Shown here one piece after another: positions 9,719 to 19,053 of a stretch of 64,000 nt of DNA. The stretch is from Falsochrobactrum tianjinense (GTDB lineage Bacteria > Pseudomonadota > Alphaproteobacteria > Rhizobiales > Rhizobiaceae). The translations under genes were made by a program, and so were the position numbers. The notes under the pieces were generated by a model, which was not told the DNA's origin, ran no database searches, and was given only the letters and a program-made list of their open reading frames with translations. The stretch is taken from positions 310,001-374,000 of the forward strand of contig NZ_JAHRVA010000001.1 of NCBI RefSeq assembly GCF_019100495.1, in the 5' to 3' direction. The number at the start of each line of letters is the position of its first letter. Position 1 is the stretch's first letter.

Positions 9719-9967
9719 TTCTGACCTCTCGCCGTCCTGTCATTTCAAGGCTGCATCCGGGAAGGGGGCTGCCATCCATCCGGAACTACCAAAACAAATT
9801 GGAGTGCGGTTTTCCGCTTGTGATTTTCTTTGTCTTTGCCATGCTGCCTTGCTAGAGATGGGCAACCGAAGCAGTTTCCATATTGCACCTTCTTGGTTAA
9901 GGAGGTCTCAACGCAAGCGCATCGGTCTGAGGGCATTGCACAAAACGAGGCTCAAAACGGGGTGGAG

Positions 9968-10972
9968 ATGTCGAACAAGAAGAAGCCGCTGGTCGTTCTT
10001 ACCCGGAAATTGCCGGATGCAATAGAAACCCGAATGCGGGAATTGTTCGATGCACGTCTGAATATAGACGATCATCGCATGACGCAGCCGGAAATCATTG
10101 CCGCCATGAAGGAAGCGGATGTTCTTGTTCCCTGCATCACGGATGTAATTGACGCGGCGGCCATCGAACAGGCTGGCCCCAATTTAAAGCTTATCGCCAA
10201 TTTCGGCAATGGCGTCGATAATATCGATGTATCCGCTGCGGCCAAGCGCGGCATCACCATCACCAACACGCCCAATGTCCTGACCGAAGATACTGCCGAT
10301 ATGACGCTGGCGCTTTTGCTGATGGTACCGCGCCGTCTGGTGGAGGGCGCAAACGTCCTCAATAAACATGCAGGAGAATGGCCGGGCTGGTCGCCGACAT
10401 GGATGCTCGGACGCCGCATCTGGGGCAAGCGCCTTGGCATTGTCGGCATGGGGCGCATCGGCACAGCCGTCGCCCGCCGCGCCAAGGCTTTCGGCCTGTC
10501 GATTCATTATCATAATCGCAATCGTGTCAATCCGCAGGTCGAGGACGAGTTGGAGGCGACCTACTGGGACAGCCTCGACCAGATGCTCGCCCGTATGGAC
10601 ATCATATCGGTCAATTGTCCTTCGACGCCCGCGACTTTCCACTTGCTTTCCGCGCGCCGCCTTGCGCTGATGCAGCCCACTGCCTATGTCGTCAACACTG
10701 CCCGCGGCCAGATCATCGATGAGGTGGCGCTGACGGAGATGATCGAAGAGGGTAAGTTGGCTGGTGCGGGGCTCGATGTTTTCGAGAACGAGCGCGCCGT
10801 CAATCCGCGCCTGCTGTCATTGGTGGAAAATGGCAAGGTCGTGCTGCTGCCGCACATGGGTTCGGCCACCATCGAAGGTCGCGTCGATATGGGTGATAAG
10901 GTGATTATTAATATCAGGGCTTTTGTCGATGGGCATCGCCCGCCCGATCGCGTCTTGCCCAATCGGGTATAA
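9968..10972 (+). CDS. D-2-hydroxyacid dehydrogenase (glyoxylate reductase / D-glycerate dehydrogenase type)
   Basis: The protein is an NAD(P)-dependent D-isomer-specific 2-hydroxyacid dehydrogenase of 334 aa. It has the substrate loop NFGNGVDNID, the nucleotide fold GIVGMGRIGTAVARR, the catalytic arginine in NTARGQIID and the histidine in LLPHMGSAT. The closest match I recognise is the GyaR-like glyoxylate/hydroxypyruvate reductase group; the exact substrate is inferred. The ATG at 9968 follows GGTGGAG. The frame is open for 46 codons upstream, but that extension shows no family similarity. It converges with the NlpC/P60 gene only 7 nt away. Confidence 0.85.
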   Translation: MSNKKKPLVVLTRKLPDAIETRMRELFDARLNIDDHRMTQPEIIAAMKEADVLVPCITDVIDAAAIEQAGPNLKLIANFGNGVDNIDVSAAAKRGITITNTPNVLTEDTADMTLALLLMVPRRLVEGANVLNKHAGEWPGWSPTWMLGRRIWGKRLGIVGMGRIGTAVARRAKAFGLSIHYHNRNRVNPQVEDELEATYWDSLDQMLARMDIISVNCPSTPATFHLLSARRLALMQPTAYVVNTARGQIIDEVALTEMIEEGKLAGAGLDVFENERAVNPRLLSLVENGKVVLLPHMGSATIEGRVDMGDKVIINIRAFVDGHRPPDRVLPNRV

Positions 10973-10979
10973 ATCTGTT

Positions 10980-11840
10980 TTACGGCCTGCGGATCAGCGT
11001 CGGCAGGTCGTAGAGATAGGCGATGCGCTTGATCGCTTCCCTGAGCGGTTCCAGCGTCACGGTCATGGTGTGGCCGCTGGCATGGATGAGCATATCGGGC
11101 GAAGCGCAGATTGCGACATGGCCTTTCCAGAAAACCAGATCGCCGCGCGCAAGGTTTGAATAATCGCCATCCGGCTCGATGATTTCGCCCAGCATCTCCT
11201 GCTGCATGTCCGAATCGCGCAGCACTTTTCGCCCCGCCACCCACATGGAAAGCTGCACCAGACCAGAACAGTCGATGCCGAAGCCGGAGGTCCCGCCCCA
11301 CAGATAGGGCGTGTGCAGAAGCGTTTCGGCAATGGCCACATAGTCGGAAGCATGTTCGCCCACAGGCGTGAGATGACACGCAATCAGCGCCTCGCCGCTT
11401 GCAAGCAGCGCATAGTCGGTGCCGCGCTTTTCTGCTTTGCCGACGATGCGCACCCGGGAACCGAGCGACAGGGCCTTGGAATGGGGAAAGCGCAGATCAG
11501 CGCCGGGGTAGGCGAATGTGCGCGGCACAGTGACCATATGTGTCGCCTCGCCATCGGGACTTTCCAGCGCGGCGGAAGAGACATAGCCGGTATAGCTGTC
11601 GCGTTCAGCCTGAACCCAGCTCCAGCCGTCCTGCTCCTCGAAGACCTGCATCATATCGCCGAAAACCACCTGCGTCTGCGGCCCGCTATCGGGGCGCGGT
11701 TCGGCACGTAGATCGGCTACAGATGCGGAAACTCGCATGAGCGTGCCAGCGGTAAAACGGCTCGCTTCGACCTTGCCGCTTAACCGTTCGTCGGCGAGAT
11801 CGGGGCGATAGGCATTAAGGCGGCGGTCGAGCAGGCTCAC
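10980..11840 (-). CDS. NlpC/P60 cell-wall peptidase with N-terminal SH3 domains
   Basis: The product is a predicted gamma-D-glutamyl/diaminopimelate-cutting peptidoglycan endopeptidase of 286 aa. Two SH3b-like modules (about 35-95 and 100-155) precede the NlpC/P60 domain, whose catalytic Cys is in GIDCSGLVQ and whose His is in WKGHVAICA; HASGHTMTV follows. No signal peptide is evident from the GTG start at 11840, which is unusual for a wall enzyme but common for this rhizobial family. The start overlaps the stop of the MarR-like gene by 4 nt (GTGA), so the two are translationally coupled. Confidence 0.85.
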   Translation of the reverse strand: MSLLDRRLNAYRPDLADERLSGKVEASRFTAGTLMRVSASVADLRAEPRPDSGPQTQVVFGDMMQVFEEQDGWSWVQAERDSYTGYVSSAALESPDGEATHMVTVPRTFAYPGADLRFPHSKALSLGSRVRIVGKAEKRGTDYALLASGEALIACHLTPVGEHASDYVAIAETLLHTPYLWGGTSGFGIDCSGLVQLSMWVAGRKVLRDSDMQQEMLGEIIEPDGDYSNLARGDLVFWKGHVAICASPDMLIHASGHTMTVTLEPLREAIKRIAYLYDLPTLIRRP

Positions 11841-12187
11841 AATGGTAACTCCCTGGCTTTGGCGATCACCAGATCACCCAGCCTTTCGACATAGAGTGCC
11901 CCAGCGACGGTTCTTTTTACTAGCACATTGCGCTTGTCTTTTTCATCACGATGCCGGGAAACGAGATCGAGTAGTCCCATTGTATCGAGTGCGCGCGTAA
12001 TCACCGGCTTGGTGACGTCGAGCTTTGCCGCCAGCCCCCGCACGGTATGCGGCGGCGGCTCCAGATAAATGGTCAGAAGAATTGCCGCCTGCCGCGTGGT
12101 AAGATCGGGCATTTCGTCCCGGATCTGCGCCAGCGACAGGGTTTTCAGCAAGGTCAGCGCCTGCAATGGCTTTAGCTCAACGGGCAT
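11837..12187 (-). CDS. MarR-like winged-helix regulator
   Basis: The product is 116 aa from the ATG at 12187; another in-frame ATG at 12226 would give 129 aa and neither has a strong ribosome-binding site. A winged helix is recognisable: LTTRQAAILLTIYLEPPPHTVRGLAAKLDVTKPVITRALDTM, then a wing with DEKDKRNVLVKRT. That is the MarR arrangement, where DxRxxR-type wings are typical. Its ligand and targets are unknown. The coupling to the NlpC/P60 endopeptidase suggests a joint function or simple co-expression. Confidence 0.75.
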   Translation of the reverse strand: MPVELKPLQALTLLKTLSLAQIRDEMPDLTTRQAAILLTIYLEPPPHTVRGLAAKLDVTKPVITRALDTMGLLDLVSRHRDEKDKRNVLVKRTVAGALYVERLGDLVIAKARELPL

Positions 12188-12259
12188 GATACCAGACCAG
12201 CCAGAATTGTTTCGGGTCCGTATCATTCAACGCCGTTTCACTATTGCAGGCAAGCGAAA

Positions 12260-13642
12260 TTATCGGGCCGGAAAGCGCTCCTTGAGCAATTGGTTGAGTG
12301 CCCGGATGGCCTGCGCTTCGCCGCCGACGGGCGAGGCGGGCTTTTCTACCGGGGTCCAGCCGAAAATGTCGAAATGCACGTGAGCCCCGGCTTTTTCGAC
12401 AAAGCGGCTCAGAAACAATGCCGCCGTGACCGATCCGGCAAAGCCGTCAGTGGTGACATTGTTGATATCGGCCACGCGAGAGGAAAGCTTTTGCGCATAG
12501 GGCTGCCAGAGCGGCATGCGCCACAATGGATCGGCAGTTTCGTCAGCTTTCTGCGCAATTGCCTGCGCCAGATCGTCATCATGGGTATAGAAGGGCGGCA
12601 GATCGGGGCCGAGCGCCACCCGCGCTGCGCCTGTCAATGTCGCCATATCGACCAGCAGTTCCGGCTCTTCTTCATCGGCTAGCGCAAGCGCATCGGCCAG
12701 CACCAGACGGCCTTCGGCATCGGTATTGCCGATTTCCACCGTCGGACCCTTGCGGCTTTGCAATATGTCGCCGGGGCGAAACGCATTGCCGGAAATCGAA
12801 TTTTCAACCGCCGGGATCAGCACGCGCAGCCGCACCGGCAATTGTGCAGCCATGATCATCAAGGCTAGGCCCAGCACATTGGCAGCCCCGCCCATATCTT
12901 TTTTCATTATCAGCATGCCACTGGCCGGTTTGATGTCGAGGCCACCCGTATCGAAACAGACACCCTTGCCGACGAGGGTGATTTTGGGGTCGTTATCATT
13001 GCCCCAGCGCATGTCGATAAGGCGCGGCGCGATGCTGCCCGCACGGCCCACCGCATGAATCATGGGCAAATTCTGCGCCAGAAGCGCATCGCCTTCGATT
13101 GTCGAAATTTCCGCTTTGTACTTTCCGGCAAGATCGCGCGCGGCCTGTTCCAGCGCGTCCGGTCCCATATCGCTGGCGGGCGTGTTGATGAGGTCGCGAG
13201 CAAGCGTCACCGCATCGGCGACTGCTTGCGTCTCTTTGGCATCCACACCTTCGGGCAGGGCCAGTCGGATGGTTTTGCCATCGGCTTTGCGATAGCGCGT
13301 GAAACTGTAGCCGCCCATCAGAAAGGCCAGCGTTGTAAGGGCTGCATCTTCCGGCTTGCCTTCGATGTGCCAGTCGCCTTCTGGCAGCGCGCGGGCGAGT
13401 TTGCCGGCCAGCAACTGCGACTGGCCGCTTTTTTCCTCGCCGCCCGTTCCAAACAGCGCACCGGCAATCGCGCCTTCCTTTGCCGGGAGGATGAGAACGC
13501 GCCCGGCCTCGCCGTTGAAGTCATTGGCCTTGGCCCAGAGGGTCGCATCCTGCGGCAGTCCGGCCTGATCAAGAGCATTCTTTCCAATGAACCATATGGG
13601 GCGGCTGTTTGCTGATTTTACGGTAACGATCTCGACGGCCAT
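12260..13642 (-). CDS. M17 family leucyl aminopeptidase (PepB-like)
   Basis: The product is a cytosolic zinc/manganese aminopeptidase that removes N-terminal residues from peptides. The 460-aa product has the M17 catalytic domain in its C-terminal two thirds: TLVGKGVCFDTGGLDIKP (metal and catalytic Lys), KKDMGGAANVLG, the signature NTDAEGRLVLADAL and the end-domain GFAGSVTAALFLSRFV. The N-terminal third is the poorly conserved leucyl-aminopeptidase domain. Length is slightly short of E. coli PepA. It is probably monocistronic. Confidence 0.9.
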   Translation of the reverse strand: MAVEIVTVKSANSRPIWFIGKNALDQAGLPQDATLWAKANDFNGEAGRVLILPAKEGAIAGALFGTGGEEKSGQSQLLAGKLARALPEGDWHIEGKPEDAALTTLAFLMGGYSFTRYRKADGKTIRLALPEGVDAKETQAVADAVTLARDLINTPASDMGPDALEQAARDLAGKYKAEISTIEGDALLAQNLPMIHAVGRAGSIAPRLIDMRWGNDNDPKITLVGKGVCFDTGGLDIKPASGMLIMKKDMGGAANVLGLALMIMAAQLPVRLRVLIPAVENSISGNAFRPGDILQSRKGPTVEIGNTDAEGRLVLADALALADEEEPELLVDMATLTGAARVALGPDLPPFYTHDDDLAQAIAQKADETADPLWRMPLWQPYAQKLSSRVADINNVTTDGFAGSVTAALFLSRFVEKAGAHVHFDIFGWTPVEKPASPVGGEAQAIRALNQLLKERFPAR

Positions 13643-13685
13643 GACATTCCTTGACGGTGGTTTTGCCTGAAAATGGGGCAGCGAT

Positions 13686-13865
13686 TCAGCGCTGGTCGAA
13701 AGACTTGGCCTGCACGGACTGATAATTCAGTGCGGAAGCAGGTTTTCCGGCAAAAAGCGCCAGCCCGCTGATGACGGCGATAATGGCGAGCGCACCGATG
13801 AGCGTGCATTCGATCATCGCTGCACCCGATCTATTTCTCAAAAAGCGCGTCATCAAAGCCGGCAT
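13686..13865 (-). CDS. Small Flp/Fap-type pilin-like protein
   Basis: The 59-aa protein begins with a short basic leader (MPALMTRFLRNRSG). It is followed by AAMIECTLIGALAIIAVISGLALFAG, the single hydrophobic helix of type IVb Flp pilins, with the conserved Glu five residues after the Gly processing site. Pilins of this family are cut after Gly by a prepilin peptidase and assembled by a Tad system. No tad/cpa genes are nearby, so this is an orphan copy. The start may instead be the ATG at 13853. A TAD-like minor pilin is the alternative reading. Confidence 0.65.
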   Translation of the reverse strand: MPALMTRFLRNRSGAAMIECTLIGALAIIAVISGLALFAGKPASALNYQSVQAKSFDQR

Positions 13866-14059
13866 GTTCGTTACCCTGAGCAAAATGTCTCGATGGGGTT
13901 TTTTTAGTGCCTGCCAATTGTGATGAGTTTAAGAAACACGGAAAATAAAAGGTTAATACAGGCTCGTTGGCGCTTCGTTCCGGTTTGGGTTAATGGATGG
14001 CAAATGCTGTCGTCAGGGCCTATATGAACTTCTGTTGCCAATGCTGCTGGAAGAAACAT

Positions 14060-14941
14060 ATGCCGGAATTGCCAGAGGTCGAAACGGTTCGCCGTGGATT
14101 GGAGCCCTTCATGCAGGGCGCAAAGGTCGAACGGGTTGAGCAGAACCGGCCCGATTTGCGCTTTCCTTTCCCGCAGCGTTTTGCCGAACGGTTGTCGGGT
14201 CGCATGATCGACGCGCTGGGGCGGCGCGCAAAATATCTCACCATGCATCTCGATGACGGATTGTCGGTCATCAGCCATATGGGCATGTCCGGCTCTTTCC
14301 GCATCGAGGCGGAGGATGGACAAGGATTACCCGGCAGCTTTCATCACGAGCGCTCCAAGAACAACCGACACGATCACGTCGTCTTTCATCTCGTCCGTCC
14401 GGACGGTGTGCATGTGCGTATTATCTATAACGATCCACGCCGTTTCGGCTTCATGCTGTTTGCGGAAGAAGGCGCGCTCGATAATCATCCGCTGTTGAAG
14501 GGGCTTGGCGTGGAGCCGACCGGAAACCGGCTTTCGGGTGAATTGCTGGCGAGTCTTTTTGTAGGCCGCAGGACATCGCTCAAGGCAGCTCTTCTCGATC
14601 AGCGGCTGATTGCGGGACTTGGTAATATCTATGTGTGCGAAGCGCTCTGGCGTTCCGGCCTCTCTCCCATGCGCGCGGCAGGCTCGATTGCCGGGGATAC
14701 GCAAACGCTCGACCGCCTGGCTTCCGATATTCGCAGCGTAATAGCCGAAGCCATCGCGGCGGGCGGCTCAAGCCTGAAAGATTATATTCAGGCCGATGGC
14801 GCGCTGGGTTATTTCCAGCATTCCTTTTCGGTTTATGGACGCGAAGCCATGTCATGCAAAACGCCCGGCTGCACCGGAATGGTCGAACGCGCCGTGCAAT
14901 CGGGACGTTCGACCTTTTTCTGCGCATCCTGCCAATGTTGA
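14060..14941 (+). CDS. mutM: Formamidopyrimidine-DNA glycosylase (Fpg/MutM)
   Basis: MutM excises 8-oxoguanine and formamidopyrimidines and nicks the abasic site. The 293-aa protein starts PELPEVE, so after Met removal the N-terminal Pro is the Schiff-base nucleophile with Glu next to it. GRRAKYL supplies the conserved Lys, DPRRFG is the DNA-binding loop, and the C-terminal zinc finger has four cysteines (CKTPGC...CASC). The start is fixed by the need for an exposed Pro; the upstream in-frame ATG at 13997 is therefore wrong. Confidence 0.96.
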   Translation: MPELPEVETVRRGLEPFMQGAKVERVEQNRPDLRFPFPQRFAERLSGRMIDALGRRAKYLTMHLDDGLSVISHMGMSGSFRIEAEDGQGLPGSFHHERSKNNRHDHVVFHLVRPDGVHVRIIYNDPRRFGFMLFAEEGALDNHPLLKGLGVEPTGNRLSGELLASLFVGRRTSLKAALLDQRLIAGLGNIYVCEALWRSGLSPMRAAGSIAGDTQTLDRLASDIRSVIAEAIAAGGSSLKDYIQADGALGYFQHSFSVYGREAMSCKTPGCTGMVERAVQSGRSTFFCASCQC

Positions 14942-15030
14942 AAAGCGGGAGGCTGAACCCTTGCCAAAGCGCGTCCGGCAGTTCACCTTGCCGCCATCAG
15001 TTGGACTGACGAAGGAGGAGAGACATTCCC

Positions 15031-15804
15031 ATGGCCTATGAAACGATCGTTGTGGAAACGCGCGGTGGCGTCGGTCTTGTTCGTCTTAACCGGCCGCAGG
15101 CGCTCAATGCCCTCAACGGCACGGTTCTCGACGAATTGACGGAGGCGCTGGCCGCCTTTGACACCGATGGCAAGATCGGCGCAATCGTGCTGACCGGCTC
15201 TGAAAAGGCTTTTGCCGCCGGTGCGGACATCAAGGAAATGCAGCCGATCAATTTCGTGGATGCCTATCTTCAGGACATGTTCGCCGGCTGGCAGAAGGTG
15301 GACCGCGTCCGCAAGCCCATCATTGCGGCAGTTGCCGGTTACGCGCTGGGCGGCGGCTGTGAGCTGGCCATGATGTGCGATTTCATCATCGCTGCCGACA
15401 ACGCCAAATTCGGCCAACCGGAAATCACGCTGGGCGTCATGCCGGGTATGGGCGGGTCGCAGCGCTTGACCCGCTATGTCGGAAAGTCCAAGGCCATGGA
15501 TATGTGCCTGACGGGCCGCATGATGGACGCGCAGGAAGCAGAGCGCTCCGGTTTGGTGTCGCGCGTGGTTGCGCCCGAAGAACTCCTAGAGGAAGCCTTG
15601 AAGGCTGCCGATCGTATTGCCGCGTTCTCGCGGCCTTCCGTGATGATGGTCAAGGAATCGGTCAATCGCGCCTATGAAACGACTCTCGACGAGGGCCTGC
15701 GTTTCGAGCGGCGCCTGTTCCATTCGCTTTTTGCGACAGAAGACCAGAAGGAAGGCATGTCGGCCTTTGTCGACAAGCGCACGCCGTCTTTCAATAATCG
15801 TTGA
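15031..15804 (+). CDS. Enoyl-CoA hydratase
   Basis: The product is a crotonase-fold hydratase of 257 aa that adds water to trans-2-enoyl-CoA in beta-oxidation. The oxyanion-hole segments [11 protein letters not shown] and [16 protein letters not shown] are present. Both catalytic glutamates are in place: one in GGGCELAM and one in [14 protein letters not shown], which separates true hydratases from other crotonases. GAGGAGAGA precedes the ATG. It lies alone between mutM and rpsT. The specific chain length is not readable; short-chain (crotonase/PhaJ-independent) type is likely. Confidence 0.9.
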   Translation: MAYETIVVETRGGVGLVRLNRPQALNALNGTVLDELTEALAAFDTDGKIGAIVLTGSEKAFAAGADIKEMQPINFVDAYLQDMFAGWQKVDRVRKPIIAAVAGYALGGGCELAMMCDFIIAADNAKFGQPEITLGVMPGMGGSQRLTRYVGKSKAMDMCLTGRMMDAQEAERSGLVSRVVAPEELLEEALKAADRIAAFSRPSVMMVKESVNRAYETTLDEGLRFERRLFHSLFATEDQKEGMSAFVDKRTPSFNNR

Positions 15805-15865
15805 GCGGGCAATAATCGTTGGGTAGGCAAGAATCGCTGAATGCGCTCGCGCAGCAGAAACCACA

Positions 15866-15894
15866 TTGACGCGCGCCCAAAGCTGATCTATAAG
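15866..15894 (+). promoter_or_regulatory. Sigma-70 promoter of rpsT
   Basis: TTGACG (15866-15871) and TATAAG (15889-15894) are separated by 17 nt. Transcription would begin near 15901, giving a GC-rich leader of about 95 nt before rpsT. Confidence 0.7.
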
Positions 15895-15996
15895 CCCGCC
15901 ACGGATTGGTGGCCCCCAGACATTGTGGCTACCCAGAGGTTTTGTGCCCGACGGTTTAGCCCGTGGGCTAGCTGACAGAAAAAAAGAGAGGCATTT

Positions 15997-16263
15997 ATGG
16001 CCAATACTCCTTCGGCCAAGAAGGCAGTGCGCAAGATCGCTGCCCGCACCGAAATCAACAAGTCCCGCCGCTCGCGCGTGCGCACTTTCATTCGCAAGCT
16101 TGAAGACGCGCTTCTGAGCGGCGACAAGCAGGCAGCAGAAGTCGCGTTCAAGGCCGCCGAGCCTGAACTGATGCGCGCTGCTTCCAAGGGTGTTCTGCAT
16201 AAGAACACCGCATCGCGCAAGGTGTCCCGCCTTGCCGCACGCGTAAAGGCGCTCAACGCCTGA
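15997..16263 (+). CDS. rpsT: 30S ribosomal protein S20
   Basis: S20 is a basic 16S rRNA-binding protein. The 88-aa product has the standard [38 protein letters not shown] start and the [24 protein letters not shown] end. AGAGAGG precedes the ATG. The gene has its own promoter and terminator, and is followed by the region leading to dnaA, the neighbour order familiar from alphaproteobacteria. Confidence 0.98.
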   Translation: MANTPSAKKAVRKIAARTEINKSRRSRVRTFIRKLEDALLSGDKQAAEVAFKAAEPELMRAASKGVLHKNTASRKVSRLAARVKALNA

Positions 16264-16289
16264 TATTTTCCATATCTGGAATTTTATTG

Positions 16290-16325
16290 AAAACCCGGCT
16301 CATTATTAGCCGGGTTTTCTTTTTG
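16290..16325 (+). terminator. rpsT intrinsic terminator
   Basis: An 11-bp stem (AAAACCCGGCT at 16290-16300 with AGCCGGGTTTT at 16308-16318) is followed by CTTTTT. Confidence 0.9.
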
Positions 16326-17280
16326 GAGTTTTTCTCAGGTGAAGGGCAAGGGAAGGCTGTAACGATTCTCGCGGCAAGGGGAGCCATTTTTCTGTGCATT
16401 TGCATCAGTGCGAGGGTTCAGGCCATTTCGGTAGCTCACCGTAATCGGGAACCGGTCTATGGGTCGGAATTTTAACGCTTATTTCAGGCAGGCTTCGGAA
16501 GCCGCAGTTCAGCCCAAAACGAGATGCGGTTATTTTCTTTTTAACTTCAATTGGTTGCCAATGTTTATCCACTGTTATCCACAGGCTCTCTGCGGATTCA
16601 GAAGCACGCATGAGTCAAGCATTTTTTTAAAATTTATTTTCTAGAACCTCATTACGCGACCGCCTAAAAAACCGCTGATGGAAACGTATTGAATCCTAAG
16701 GCGTTATTTCGCTGGCGTCTGATTCTCGCTCTCCGCCCGATCCCGATGCAAGCCTTAAGCGAAGAAAAATCTATTCTGCCAAGGGTTGCTCTTTGCCGCG
16801 AGGCTTCGCTAAAGTCAGCTTATTGAGAGGGATGGCCGTTGGCCCGGAGTTAGCATCAAATGAAGTCTGATTGGCGTTGGCATGTATGGCCGCGGATGCT
16901 GATTTTTGGTCCTAAAGGCCCTTTTCTGTAGAGTTGATTGCTTACCATTCATTAACCGGAATGCTCTTTTAGACGCATCTTTGTTGTTTGGGTGGTTGTC
17001 GCGAATTCCGTTCCGGGCAATCAGCCTAAAGCATCGGTTCGAGGGTTGGAGGCGATTCTCGAAAAAATGCGATGCGTCGTGATGCGTAAGTAGAAAGGAG
17101 TACTCGGGGTATCAGTCCATGACGGACTGTTTGAGTTTGTGTTCGGCCCTTCTTCATGAAGGACCTGTGTAATGTGAGTGCCGCCTGGGTGCCTGATTCC
17201 CGAGATCTGGAAAGCCCGGTGCAGGAAATAACGACAAGCGCCGTAAAAATGGTGCGTAGGAATTTGAGGCAGGCGAGACG
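16326..17280. other. Long non-coding region upstream of dnaA
   Basis: About 950 nt carry no convincing gene on either strand; the short open frames lack ribosome-binding sites or family resemblance. It holds two adjacent DnaA boxes (16565-16583), an AT-rich tract right after them (about 16617-16655) and presumably the dnaA promoter and leader. It can be the dnaA autoregulatory region, a replication origin, or both. Confidence 0.6.
16565..16583 (+). promoter_or_regulatory. Tandem DnaA boxes
   Basis: TTATCCACT (16565-16573) and TTATCCACA (16575-16583) lie one base apart in the same orientation. The second is a perfect DnaA box, the first has one mismatch. The AT-rich tract 35 nt further on would suit a DNA unwinding element. 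Confidence 0.7.
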
Positions 17281-18855
17281 ATGGCAATGATGACTGGCAA
17301 GTCGACGGCAACGATGGGTGATGATGCGCATGCGAACCGTATCCATGGATCTTCTGCTACCGGAAAAGACGAAAGTCTCGTGAGCGCTGACAAGGCGCTC
17401 GGTGAAGAGGCATTCGAGCGGCTTACGGCAAAGCTGAAAGCGCGCGTTGGCAGCGAAATTTATTCAAGCTGGTTTGGGCGGCTGAAGCTTGATGACCTCT
17501 CCAAGAGCGTGGCGCGCCTATCGGTTCCGACAGCGTTTCTCCGCTCCTGGATCAACAATCATTATTCGGCGCTTCTGACCGAACTGTGGCAGGACGAAAA
17601 TCCACAAATATTGAAGGTTGAAGTGGTCGTGCGCGGCATGAGCCGCGTGATGCGCCCCGTTCCGCCCGCTGGCACCAACGAGACCGTGGAGACCAGAGCG
17701 CCGGCAAATCTGCGCGAAAAAGTAATGTTCCCGGTCGGCCAGCCCAGCGCTGAAAAGCGCGGCTCTGCGGTTGTCGCGGAAACGGCTGCCGCCTCTGGTT
17801 CGGTTCTCGGCTCGCCGCTCGACCCGCGCTATACGTTCGATACTTTCATCGATGGCGCATCCAACCGCGTAGCACTGGCCGCAGCGCGCACCATTGCCGA
17901 AGCGGGCTCCAGCGCCGTGCGCTTCAACCCGCTTTTCATCCATGCATCCGTCGGCCTTGGCAAAACCCATCTGTTGCAGGCGATCGCCGCTGCTGCCTTG
18001 CAGCGCCAGGAAAAGGCCCGCGTCGTTTATCTGACTGCGGAATATTTCATGTGGCGCTTCGCCACTGCCATCCGCGACAACAATGCGCTCTCCTTCAAGG
18101 AGCAGCTGCGTGACATTGATCTGCTCGTCATCGACGACATGCAGTTCCTGCAAGGCAAATCGATCCAGCACGAATTCTGCCATCTGCTCAATACGCTGCT
18201 CGACAGCGCCAAGCAGGTCGTAGTTGCGGCTGACCGCGCTCCGTCCGAACTCGAATCGCTCGATGTGCGTGTTCGTTCCCGCCTTCAGGGCGGCGTTGCG
18301 CTGGAAGTCGGTGCGCCTGATTATGAAATGCGCTTTGAAATGCTGCGCCGCCGGCTCACCGCCGCGCAGGTCGAGGACCCCGGGCTCAATATGGGCGAAG
18401 ACATCCTTGCCCATGTCGCGCGCACTGTCACTGGGTCGGGCCGTGAACTCGAAGGTGCTTTCAACCAGCTTCTGTTCCGCCAGTCTTTCGAGCCAAACAT
18501 TTCCATTGACCGGGTCGATGAACTGCTTGGCCATTTGATCCGCGCCGGAGAACCCAAGCGCATCCGCATCGAGGAAATCCAGCGCATCGTTGCGCGCCAT
18601 TACAATGTCTCGAAGCAGGACCTGCTTTCGAACCGCCGCACGCGTACCATCGTCAAGCCGCGCCAGGTGGCGATGTATCTCGCCAAGATGCTCACCCCGC
18701 GTTCGCTACCGGAAATCGGTCGCCGCTTTGGTGGGCGCGACCATACCACCGTTCTGCATGCGGTCCGCAAGATTGAGGATCTGGTCGGAGCAGACACCAA
18801 GCTGGCGCAGGAGCTGGAGCTTCTCAAGCGCCTCATCAACGATCAGGCCGCCTGA
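17281..18855 (+). CDS. dnaA: Chromosomal replication initiator DnaA
   Basis: DnaA binds TTATCCACA boxes and opens the origin. The protein is 524 aa from the ATG at 17281; the first 35 or so residues are low-conservation and a later start (for example the GTG at codon 34) is possible. Domain I begins near residue 43 ([14 protein letters not shown]), a variable linker runs to about 180, then come the AAA+ core with Walker [13 protein letters not shown] (about 224-235) and Walker [13 protein letters not shown], arginine-finger region VRSRLQGG, and the C-terminal DNA-binding domain with the DnaA signature [16 protein letters not shown] terminator and a one-mismatch DnaA box follow. Confidence 0.96.
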   Translation: MAMMTGKSTATMGDDAHANRIHGSSATGKDESLVSADKALGEEAFERLTAKLKARVGSEIYSSWFGRLKLDDLSKSVARLSVPTAFLRSWINNHYSALLTELWQDENPQILKVEVVVRGMSRVMRPVPPAGTNETVETRAPANLREKVMFPVGQPSAEKRGSAVVAETAAASGSVLGSPLDPRYTFDTFIDGASNRVALAAARTIAEAGSSAVRFNPLFIHASVGLGKTHLLQAIAAAALQRQEKARVVYLTAEYFMWRFATAIRDNNALSFKEQLRDIDLLVIDDMQFLQGKSIQHEFCHLLNTLLDSAKQVVVAADRAPSELESLDVRVRSRLQGGVALEVGAPDYEMRFEMLRRRLTAAQVEDPGLNMGEDILAHVARTVTGSGRELEGAFNQLLFRQSFEPNISIDRVDELLGHLIRAGEPKRIRIEEIQRIVARHYNVSKQDLLSNRRTRTIVKPRQVAMYLAKMLTPRSLPEIGRRFGGRDHTTVLHAVRKIEDLVGADTKLAQELELLKRLINDQAA

Positions 18856-18885
18856 GAAGGATGGCCTGAGCGCCGCTAAGGCCAG

Positions 18886-18894
18886 TTATCAACA
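18886..18894 (+). promoter_or_regulatory. DnaA-box-like sequence after dnaA
   Basis: TTATCAACA differs from the consensus TTATCCACA at one position. It lies between the dnaA stop and its terminator. It is a single site and may be chance. Confidence 0.3.
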
Positions 18895-18896
18895 AA

Positions 18897-18941
18897 AAGC
18901 CCGCGTTCCAGTATTGTGTCACGCTGCGCGGGCTTGCTTTT
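18897..18941 (+). terminator. dnaA terminator
   Basis: AAGCCCGCG (18897-18905) pairs with CGCGGGCTT (18927-18935) across a 21-nt loop and is followed by GCTTTT. The loop is long, so strength is uncertain. Confidence 0.6.
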
Positions 18942-19053
18942 CGCCTAAAAAATCTGCCACTTTAGCAAACCTTCTGGCGCCAGTGCGCCTTATTGACGGG
19001 GGCGTCTGCCCGTTGCGCGGTTGCCCTGTCCTAGCGAGCGAGTGCGTTTTAAT

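Noticed and set aside
9830-9967. 46-residue N-terminal extension of the D-2-hydroxyacid dehydrogenase
   Set aside because: No family similarity; a good ribosome-binding site serves the ATG at 9968.
16925-16960. CtrA box upstream of dnaA (TTACC-like half sites)
   Set aside because: Spacing is six bases instead of seven and one half is TTAC; not a proper TTAA-N7-TTAA motif.
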